Positions 1 through 4,907 of a stretch of DNA of 7,329 nt are shown here, one piece after another. The DNA is taken from assembly GCA_005882415.1 (NCBI GenBank), contig VBAE01000169.1:1-7329 (forward strand). Direction: 5' to 3'. The translations under genes were made by a program, and so were the position numbers. The notes below the pieces were generated by a model. That model saw only the letters and a list, made by a program, of their open reading frames with translations. It did not search any database and was not told the DNA's origin. Origin of the DNA: Alphaproteobacteria bacterium. GTDB taxonomy: Bacteria; Pseudomonadota; Alphaproteobacteria; Sphingomonadales; Sphingomonadaceae. Position 1 is the stretch's first letter. Every line of letters starts with the position of its first letter.

Positions 1-1
1 C

Positions 2-289
2 GTCTACGACATGGCCCACCGGCCCTTGCCGCGAAAGGCCTCCGAGGTGGGGCTGATGGAGCTGACCACCGGCTTCATGCTCAATGAGCTGAGGGTCGCG
101 TTCAAGATCGGGTTCGTCATCCTCCTCCCCTTCCTGCTGATCGACCTCGTCGTCTCCGCCATCCTGCTGTCGCTGGGAATGCTGATGGTGCCGCCGTCGA
201 CCCTGTCGCTCCCGATCAAGGTGCTGATGTTCGTGCTGATCGACGGGTGGAGCCTGGTGCTGCAGGGAGTCGTCGGAAGCTTCAGATGA
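2..289 (+). CDS. fliP: Flagellar export-gate protein FliP, C-terminal part (5' truncated by window edge)
   Basis: FliP is an inner-membrane component of the flagellar type III export gate (FliP/FliQ/FliR), through which rod, hook and filament subunits leave the cytoplasm. The 95 visible residues match the C-terminal part of the family. An amphipathic stretch with FMLNELRVAFKIGF is followed by a hydrophobic segment ending in LGMLMVPP (the conserved GMxMxPP signature), then LPIKVLMFVLIDGW, the classic last membrane segment, with the DGW motif close to the C-terminus. Full-length FliP is about 240-250 aa, so well over half is missing. The frame is open to the window's first bases, and the Met codon at 11 is internal, not a start. 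The paralogous YscR/SctR of injectisomes is the only real alternative; the sigma-28 gene overlapping its stop by 4 bp makes the flagellar assignment much more likely. Confidence 0.93.
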   Translation, partial: VYDMAHRPLPRKASEVGLMELTTGFMLNELRVAFKIGFVILLPFLLIDLVVSAILLSLGMLMVPPSTLSLPIKVLMFVLIDGWSLVLQGVVGSFR

Positions 290-1044
290 GCGACGTGGCG
301 GAGCGGAACGGCGTGGAGGGCGAGGAGGCGCTGCTTTGGCAGGCGCTCCGCGGTCCCGACGGCGAAGCGGCGCGGGGCAAGCTGTTCTCGCTCCACCTCG
401 CTTTCGCGCGCAACATGGCCGCGCGCCACTTCCGCGGTCGATCCAGCCCCGACATAGAGTTTCCGGACCTCTACCAGCTCGCCTGCGCCGGGCTGTTGGA
501 AGCGATCGACCGATTCGACCCGGCACATGGCAACGGCTTCCGGGCGTTCGCGGCGCGGCGCATCTCGGGCAGCATCGTCGACGGCATCTCGCGGATGAGC
601 GAGCTCCGGGAGCAGATATCGTTCCGCAACCGGGTGCGGCGAGAGCGGCTGCGCTCGCTTCGGCCGGAGACCCCGGTCGACGACATGAAGTCTTCCGAGG
701 CGGTCGAGGCACTGGCCGGGCTGGCGGTCGGGCTGGCGCTCGGCTTCATGCTCGAGGGCACCGGAATGTACGTCGCCGACGAGGAAACGGAGGCGCGCCC
801 GGCGGGCAGCTATGAGAGCCTCAGCTGGAAGCAGACCGTGAAGCAGCTCCAGGCCGAGCTCGGCGGGCTTCCGGAGCGGGAGCGGACCATCATCGAGCGC
901 CATTATGGCGAAGGCCTGACCTTCGACAGCATCGGCGCACTGATGGGCATCGGCAAGGCACGGGTTTCGCAGCTTCACCGCGGCGCGCTCGCGCTGCTTC
1001 GCAAAAGGCTGCACAAGGCAGGCGATTTCAGGCTTCAGCGTTAG
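286..1044 (+). CDS. fliA: FliA/WhiG-family flagellar sigma factor (sigma-28), atypical region 3
   Basis: Sigma-28 directs RNA polymerase to late flagellar promoters (flagellin, chemotaxis, motor genes) and is classically held inactive by FlgM until the hook is complete. This 252-aa protein has sigma region 2 at about residues 30-105, with DLYQLACAGLLEAIDRFDP and FRAFAARRISGSIVDGI aligning with the DLIQAGxxGLLEA and FxxYAxxRIRGAMxDxLR motifs. Region 4 lies at about 185-243: LPERERTIIERHY, then a helix-turn-helix ending in ARVSQLHRGALALLRKRL, a FliA hallmark. In between, where region 3 normally sits, residues 137-162 are an Ala/Gly/Leu-rich hydrophobic stretch and no LGRxPTxxE-like motif is visible. 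I chose ATG 286 because it overlaps the fliP stop as ATGA and has GGAAG at 275-279; a GTG at 247 in the same frame would lie deep inside fliP. The length is close to the usual 240-250 aa. Confidence 0.9.
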   Translation: MSDVAERNGVEGEEALLWQALRGPDGEAARGKLFSLHLAFARNMAARHFRGRSSPDIEFPDLYQLACAGLLEAIDRFDPAHGNGFRAFAARRISGSIVDGISRMSELREQISFRNRVRRERLRSLRPETPVDDMKSSEAVEALAGLAVGLALGFMLEGTGMYVADEETEARPAGSYESLSWKQTVKQLQAELGGLPERERTIIERHYGEGLTFDSIGALMGIGKARVSQLHRGALALLRKRLHKAGDFRLQR

Positions 1045-1050
1045 GAGAGA
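1043..1050 (+). promoter_or_regulatory. Ribosome binding site for the 194-aa TPR gene
   Basis: The purine run AGGAGAGA begins inside the fliA stop codon (TAG at 1042-1044) and ends 6 nt before the GTG at 1057. It fixes the GTG as the start over the internal ATG at 1111, which has only a G-rich stretch ahead of it, and suggests coupling of this gene to fliA translation. Confidence 0.7.
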
Positions 1051-1056
1051 CGGAAA

Positions 1057-1641
1057 GTGACGGACGGACTTGCAGGGGGGTTTTGCCCGGACGACGCGCT
1101 CGGCGGGGCGATGAAGATATTGGGTGAGGACGATGTGCGCGGGCTTGCTGCGCTCGAAGCGCTGATCGGCGACTATCCGGGCGACCCCCGGCTCCACTTC
1201 CTGCGCGGCTCCGTCCTCGCCGGCAGCGGCCGAATCCAGGACGCGCACGAGGCGATGGGACAGGCGGTAGCGATCGCTCCGGCCTTCCGGATCGCGCGCT
1301 TCCAGCTCGGCTTCCTCCAGTTCACCTCCGGCGATGCGGCGGGCGCGGCGGCGACCTGGGAGTCGCTTCGGGACGGGAGCGAGGAGGACGCGCTGTCGAC
1401 CTTCGCCGCGGGTCTCGAAGCGCTCGCGGCGGACCGGTTCGACGAGGCGATCGACCTCATCCGCCTCGGAATGGCGCAAAACCGCGACAATCCCCCGCTC
1501 AACAACGACATGGCGATGCTGATCGAGGCGGTCCGCGCCGAAACCGGAGCGCCGGGCGGCGGCGGGGACGATGCCGACGAGCCGATGTCGCTGACCCAGC
1601 TCGCGCTCCAGCAGTCGGCCGCCAAGAGCACCCGGCACTAA
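1057..1641 (+). CDS. TPR-repeat protein of the flagellar operon, function unknown
   Basis: This is a 194-aa soluble protein with no signal peptide or membrane segment. Two to three tetratricopeptide-like helical hairpins are visible at about residues 43-76 (LHFLRGSVLAGSGRIQDAHE), 77-110 (ARFQLGFLQFTSGDAAGAAA) and 113-146 (FAAGLEALAADRFDEAIDLI), each with the small-residue G/A positions typical of TPRs. A Gly/Asp linker at about 164-174 leads to a short amphipathic Gln/Leu/Ala tail. TPRs build protein-binding scaffolds, so a partner among flagellar proteins (chaperone-like, or acting on the sigma factor) is plausible but inferred only from position: 12 bp after fliA and 5 bp before the next gene. 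The GTG start is supported by a strong upstream Shine-Dalgarno. I do not recognise a named flagellar protein in it. Very short TPR proteins can also be generic scaffolds unrelated to motility. Confidence 0.82.
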   Translation: MTDGLAGGFCPDDALGGAMKILGEDDVRGLAALEALIGDYPGDPRLHFLRGSVLAGSGRIQDAHEAMGQAVAIAPAFRIARFQLGFLQFTSGDAAGAAATWESLRDGSEEDALSTFAAGLEALAADRFDEAIDLIRLGMAQNRDNPPLNNDMAMLIEAVRAETGAPGGGGDDADEPMSLTQLALQQSAAKSTRH

Positions 1642-1646
1642 GCGAT

Positions 1647-1988
1647 ATGGATCCGATCTCCCAGGCCGACCGGCTGGTCCTCATTCTTCGTCAGCGGCTG
1701 GCGGAGCGCGCCCGCAGCGGCCGGACGGAGGGGAAAGCGTCGGCGCGGCGGCGGCCGCAGTCGCGGGTCGATCCGCTGCGCGCGCTTGCGGCGGTCGACG
1801 ACGGCGACGAGCGGCAGCTGAGACGGCTTCTCGTCCAGACCCTGCTCGCCGACCAGCTCGGCCAGCAGCTGGTCAACGAGCCGCAATTCCAGCAGGTGGT
1901 CGATCGGGTGACGGAAGCCATCGAGGGAGACGGCGAAGCGGCGCGGCTGCTCGCCCGGGTCGCCGGAGACCTGCGCAAGGGCGGCTGA
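1647..1988 (+). CDS. Small charged protein at the end of the flagellar operon, function unknown
   Basis: A 113-aa protein follows the TPR gene by 5 bp in the same orientation. The N-terminal helix (about residues 5-22, LVLILRQRLAERAR) is amphipathic. Residues about 15-40 are rich in Arg and Ser and look disordered. The C-terminal half (about 53-110) is predicted helical, with LRRLLVQTLLADQLGQQLV, then a stretch of the form NEPQFQQVV and a final LLARVAGDLR. There are no Cys residues, membrane segments or catalytic motifs. The ATG at 1647 has no convincing Shine-Dalgarno, so expression probably depends on ribosomes terminating at the neighbouring stop at 1639-1641. Coding character is supported by tight operon spacing and a full-length open frame, although GC-rich DNA makes long frames common. 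A role as a flagellar accessory or regulator is inference from location only. Confidence 0.68.
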   Translation: MDPISQADRLVLILRQRLAERARSGRTEGKASARRRPQSRVDPLRALAAVDDGDERQLRRLLVQTLLADQLGQQLVNEPQFQQVVDRVTEAIEGDGEAARLLARVAGDLRKGG

Positions 1989-1994
1989 ATCGGA

Positions 1995-3146
1995 TCAGTT
2001 GCGGGCGCGTTTGCCCGCATAGGCGCCGCTGGCGGCGAGCGCCTGCGCCACCGTATAGCCATCCTCCGCGAACGGCGTGTGCATGGCGCGGCCGATCACC
2101 TTGTCGGCGTCCGAATCCTTGCCCTCGGCGCGAAGCAGCATCGCGCTGGCGAGCGCCGCGGAGAAGCAGTTTCGGTCCAGGCGGAGCGCGACCTTGAGGC
2201 GGCGGCGGGCTTCCTCATGGTCGCCCGCGGCGATGTCGAGGACGGCCAGGCCGCCATGGCTCTCCGCGAAATTGTCGTCGCAGGCGAGCGCCCGCTCGAA
2301 GCGGGCGCGGCTGACGGCGAGGTCGCCGGCCAGGTAATAGGCCCAGCCGGAAGCGATCCAGGAACCGGGGTGGTCGACGAAGGCTTCGGCGCCGCGGTCG
2401 ATATGCTCCAGCGATGCATGGGTATCGCCGGTGGCGAGCAGCGCCATGCCCTTGCCGATCGAGGCCCGGGCGTTGTTCGGGTCGCGGGCGAGGACCGAAT
2501 CGAACAAGGGGATGGACTCATGCGGGTGATGGTCGTTGAGCTCGAGCAGGCCGAGCGCCGCGACGGCCTCCGGGTCGCTGCCGCCGGCAAGAGCGTAGCG
2601 GCGGGCGAGCTCGGGCCGCTCGTCGTCGATCGCGACCGAGGCGAGCGCGCCCATCAGCGCCTGGTCGTCCGGGCGGGCCGCGGCGAGCCCCTCCCCTTCC
2701 TCCAGCGCCTGCTCGGCGCGCTCCAGCCGGTGGAGGGTGTGGATGCGCAGCAGCGCCGCGGGCGGAACGGCCTCGACCACCTCGGAGTCGAGCAGCTCGA
2801 GCGCGGCCGGATGATCGCCGAGCAAAGCGTGAGCCGAGGCGAGATTGAATCGCACCGCCGGATCGTCTCCGCCCGAGCGCCTAAGCGCCTCGAACAGCTC
2901 CACCGCCTCCGCCGCCTCACCCTGCTGGAGGGCGGCGAGGGCGCGCAGGTTGAGAAGGTGCGGCGGAAGCTCGGCAGCTTCGCCATGGCGGTCCAGGACC
3001 TGGGCGGCGGTGTCCGGGCGGCCGGCGTCGAGCGCGGCACCGGCGGCGTCGGCCAGGAGATGCAGGTTCGACGGATCCGCGCCGAGAAAGCCGAGCAGCC
3101 TGTCGAGGCGGCCGGAAGCCGGGCTTGGGGGTGCGGTGTCGATCAT
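1995..3146 (-). CDS. TPR-repeat protein, 383 aa, function unknown
   Basis: This cytosolic protein of tandem tetratricopeptide repeats has no signal peptide or membrane segment. Units are visible at about residues 61-94 (LLNLRALAALQQGEAAEAVE), 95-128 (FNLASAHALLGDHPAALEL), 192-225 (ending SVLARDPNN), 226-259 (GKGMALLATGDTHASLEH), 260-293 (SGWAYYLAGDLAVSRARFE) and 294-327 (GGLAVLDIAAGDHEEARRRL). The region between 129 and 191 is helical but more divergent. The stretch after about 328 caps the superhelix and ends in a basic KRARN tail. The start ATG (complement of 3144-3146) has AGGA at 3152-3155, 5 nt upstream. The gene converges on the flagellar operon with 6 bp between stops and is divergent from the RHS gene. 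A protein-interaction scaffold is the safe call; links to motility, to the RHS protein or to cell-surface assembly cannot be decided from this sequence. Confidence 0.87.
   Translation of the reverse strand: MIDTAPPSPASGRLDRLLGFLGADPSNLHLLADAAGAALDAGRPDTAAQVLDRHGEAAELPPHLLNLRALAALQQGEAAEAVELFEALRRSGGDDPAVRFNLASAHALLGDHPAALELLDSEVVEAVPPAALLRIHTLHRLERAEQALEEGEGLAAARPDDQALMGALASVAIDDERPELARRYALAGGSDPEAVAALGLLELNDHHPHESIPLFDSVLARDPNNARASIGKGMALLATGDTHASLEHIDRGAEAFVDHPGSWIASGWAYYLAGDLAVSRARFERALACDDNFAESHGGLAVLDIAAGDHEEARRRLKVALRLDRNCFSAALASAMLLRAEGKDSDADKVIGRAMHTPFAEDGYTVAQALAASGAYAGKRARN
2000..2019. terminator. Hairpin at the convergent gene ends, possible bidirectional terminator
   Basis: TGCGGGC (2000-2006) and GCCCGCA (2013-2019) form a perfect 7-bp GC-rich stem with a 6-nt loop. 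It starts 12 nt beyond the stop of the small flagellar-operon gene and lies within the last codons of the minus-strand TPR gene. Neither strand has a U-tract after the stem, so this is a candidate transcript end or RNA-stabilising hairpin rather than a textbook intrinsic terminator. It could equally be a by-product of GC-rich codons. Confidence 0.28.
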
Positions 3147-3241
3147 GATGTTCCTGCCTGAATGGAGCCGAGGATCCGCTGCGGCGGTCCCGTCGGGGGC
3201 GGAACCTATCCCCGGGGGACACTCGCCGCAAGCAACGGAAA

Positions 3242-3264
3242 GGCGATTACACGATCAAATCGCC
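3242..3264. repeat. Perfect 7-bp inverted repeat, operator-like
   Basis: GGCGATT at 3242-3248 is mirrored by AATCGCC at 3258-3264 with a 9-nt spacer, giving half-sites about 16 bp centre to centre. It sits between divergent genes, about 95 bp from the TPR start and about 130 bp from the RHS start. It could be a dimeric repressor or activator site, or a hairpin. There is no clear T-tract for a terminator. Confidence 0.35.
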
Positions 3265-3312
3265 AGTCCGAAGAAAAATGCGCCAGGCCCCGGAATCTTC
3301 CGCAAAAACCCC

Positions 3313-3339
3313 TAAACCGATCCGGACATCTCCCGAAGA
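3313..3339 (+). promoter_or_regulatory. Weak candidate sigma-28 (FliA-type) promoter ahead of the RHS gene
   Basis: TAAA (3313-3316) is followed after exactly 15 nt by CCCGAAGA (3332-3339). The known FliA consensus is TAAA-N15-GCCGATAA, so the -35 core and spacing are exact while the -10 element matches 5 of 8, including the CCGA core. The -10 end lies about 56 nt before the chosen start codon. It would place the RHS gene under the flagellar sigma factor encoded about 2.3 kb upstream. The match is partial and was sought after seeing fliA, hence the low confidence. Confidence 0.22.
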
Positions 3340-3383
3340 AAGGACAGCCAATACGCAAAAGCGCGCGTGCAGCGCCTGGAATC

Positions 3384-3389
3384 GGGGGA
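3384..3389 (+). promoter_or_regulatory. Ribosome binding site deciding the RHS start
   Basis: GGGGGA ends 6 nt before the ATG at 3396. Another in-frame ATG at 3390 would leave the G-run only 1 nt away, too close for normal initiation, although the weaker TGGA at 3377-3380 could serve it. Starting at 3396 gives MVAVVSGNG, a beginning I associate with RHS proteins of this type. Confidence 0.55.
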
Positions 3390-3395
3390 ATGAAT

Positions 3396-4907
3396 ATGGT
3401 TGCCGTCGTCAGCGGGAACGGGGTCGGTCTGGAGCGCAGCTCGCTCAAGGTGCTCGGCTCGTTGGGGCAGATCGGCGATGCGGGCTTCGGCCGCGCCGGC
3501 GACAGCCTCTACGTCAACAGCGCCAACGGCAACGTCGTGCTCCAGCGCACAGACGAGGTGCTGATCGGCCGCGGCCTCGACGACGTGATCGCCCGCACCT
3601 ACAACAGCCGCGCGGAGCTCTCGACCCAGGGCACCAACTGGCAGTTCAGCTTCGCCCGGCGGTTGATGGCGATCAACGCCGGAGTCTCGATCCGCCGGAT
3701 CGACGCCGACGGCAGCGACACCCTCTACACCTGGACTGACGGCGATACCCAGGTTTCGGAAGTCTACAACGGCACCGGCGTGTTGCAGAGCTGCAAGGAT
3801 CTCGACGGCAACGTCATGACCTTCACGTACAGCACCTTCTCGACCGTCATCGCGACCGCCAACGGCGATAACACTACCGTCAGTTACGACGCCGGCGGGC
3901 GGGTGACGGGCGTCACGACCAATTACACCGCGGGCACGGCGAAGAGCTTCACGCGCGTGCTGTATGCCTATGACACGAACGGCCGGCTGTCCTCGGTCGC
4001 GACTGACATGACGCCCGACAACGGCGCGGACAACGCCTATTACTACACCACCTATGCCTATGTCGGCACATCGGGCCGCCTCTCCAGCATCACCCAGGGC
4101 GACGGCTCGCGCATCGACCTCACCTACCGCGCCGACAATATGGTCGAGACGATCACCCAGACCAGCGCGAGCGGAGTCACCAGGACCACCAGCTACCAAT
4201 ACAATACTTCGACAGCTCGTCTCGGTCGCCACCCCGGCCGGTCAGCTCACCACCATCGCCTACAAGACCGACGGCAGCGGCAACGTCGCGAGCATCACCG
4301 ACGCGAGGAACGGCCAGACCACCTATGTCTACGACCCCGCCACCGGCAACCTGCTGACCGAGCGGGACGCGCTCGGCAACACCATCGACCGGACCTATGG
4401 CGGGCGCAACCAGCTGCTCACCGAGACGCGCTACCTGGTTCCCGATCCCGACGCGATCGGAACCGGCGCTTCGCCCGGGACGCCGCTGACGACCCGTTTC
4501 GTGTGGGAAGAGGGGGGGACGAACAGCGGCTTCCTGCGTCTTCGGTTCACGATCAGTCCCACCGGACGGGTGACCGAGCACACCTATACCGGCGTGGGGC
4601 AGGAGCTGAAGTCGATCGAGTATCGCGCCGCCGCCGACATCTACGCCGGCACGCTTTTCGATTTCCCCACTCTTTCGGCCTGGTCCGCCTCCGCGAGCCG
4701 CGACCGCACCCAGACGACGCTGGTCGATTTCCAATACGACGTCCGGGGCAATGTGACGGTGAAGACCGCCTACGGGACCGTCTCCTCGACCGGAGTCGGC
4801 CAGCCGTTCACCGACGTCACCTGGGACATCTACAGCTACGATTCCGCAGGCCATGTCCTCACCCACACGATCAAGGACCTGACCGGCACCGAGAGCTACG
4901 CCTATGA
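3396..4907 (+). CDS. RHS/YD-repeat protein, N-terminal portion (frameshifted near 4214)
   Basis: This is the 5' part of one large RHS-family gene, proteins whose YD repeats form a beta-sheet cocoon. As read literally the frame ends at the TGA 4905-4907, but only codons to about 4214 (about 272 residues) look real; the rest is Arg/His/Pro-rich out-of-frame sequence, while the RHS reading continues one frame over. Residues 1-35 are Gly/Ser-rich with no Sec signal, membrane segment or PAAR-like domain. Residues about 36-70 carry SLYVNSANGNVVLQRTDEV and IARTYNSR, resembling the entry segment of RHS proteins (a VNxxTGNL-like motif, as in DUF6531-type domains). YD repeats begin at codon 3885 (YDAGGRVTGV), followed by YDTNGRLSSV and TSGRLSSITQGDGSRIDLTY. 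Secretion route and role cannot be told from this part; a polymorphic toxin, a wall-associated protein or a secreted adhesin are all possible. Confidence 0.8.
   Translation: MVAVVSGNGVGLERSSLKVLGSLGQIGDAGFGRAGDSLYVNSANGNVVLQRTDEVLIGRGLDDVIARTYNSRAELSTQGTNWQFSFARRLMAINAGVSIRRIDADGSDTLYTWTDGDTQVSEVYNGTGVLQSCKDLDGNVMTFTYSTFSTVIATANGDNTTVSYDAGGRVTGVTTNYTAGTAKSFTRVLYAYDTNGRLSSVATDMTPDNGADNAYYYTTYAYVGTSGRLSSITQGDGSRIDLTYRADNMVETITQTSASGVTRTTSYQYNTSTARLGRHPGRSAHHHRLQDRRQRQRREHHRREERPDHLCLRPRHRQPADRAGRARQHHRPDLWRAQPAAHRDALPGSRSRRDRNRRFARDAADDPFRVGRGGDEQRLPASSVHDQSHRTGDRAHLYRRGAGAEVDRVSRRRRHLRRHAFRFPHSFGLVRLREPRPHPDDAGRFPIRRPGQCDGEDRLRDRLLDRSRPAVHRRHLGHLQLRFRRPCPHPHDQGPDRHRELRL
4195..4218 (+). other. 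Frameshift site inside the RHS gene
   Basis: The upstream frame reads TTSYQYNTST up to about 4214. The downstream frame reads QLVSVATPAGQLTTIAYKTD from 4213. The two halves join as a normal YD repeat if one base is removed (or two are added) around 4206-4216. There is no homopolymer longer than 2-4 bases and no clear slippery heptamer. The downstream frame is open from 4012 after a TGA at 4009-4011. This may be a real mutation, a phase-variation or recoding event, or a sequencing error; the sequence alone cannot tell. Confidence 0.85.

Larger units (their letters stand above)
3147..3395. promoter_or_regulatory. Divergent intergenic region between the TPR gene and the RHS gene
   Basis: These 249 bp must contain the promoters of both divergent genes. 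The half nearer the RHS gene is visibly AT-richer than the coding flanks, with A-runs around 3271-3278 and 3304-3308. It holds a perfect 7-bp inverted repeat (3242-3264), a short dyad CGGAA-TC-TTCCG (3291-3302) and a weak sigma-28-like match (3313-3339). I see no convincing housekeeping -35/-10 pair on either strand and no tRNA or obvious small RNA. The open frame continues upstream of the chosen RHS start (to 3162), but its residues are not RHS-like and it overlaps this promoter region. Confidence 0.6.

Noticed and set aside
247..285. GTG start at 247 for the sigma factor
   Set aside because: It would add 13 residues inside fliP with no match to FliA N-termini; ATG 286 overlaps the fliP stop and has GGAAG at proper spacing.
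4..1638. A 544-codon minus-strand open frame across the flagellar operon
   Set aside because: It is antisense to recognisable fliP and fliA; its Arg/Ala/Leu-rich composition is a GC-codon artefact.
2079..3161. A 360-codon plus-strand open frame opposite the TPR gene
   Set aside because: The minus-strand reading has clear TPR helices and a good RBS; the plus-strand reading has low complexity and no domain.
3210..3218. CCCCGGGGG palindrome in the intergenic region
   Set aside because: It is short and expected by chance in very GC-rich DNA; there is no loop or T-tract for a terminator.
3247..3275. Possible -10 box TGTAAT on the minus strand (complement of 3247-3252) for the TPR gene
   Set aside because: No TTGACA-like -35 lies 16-18 bp upstream of it, so it is not called as a promoter.
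3162..3395. An upstream extension of the RHS frame to an ATG at 3162
   Set aside because: The extra 78 residues are Arg/Pro/Lys-rich with no RHS character, cover the divergent promoter region and use AT-rich non-coding-like sequence; GGGGGA before 3396 marks a better start.
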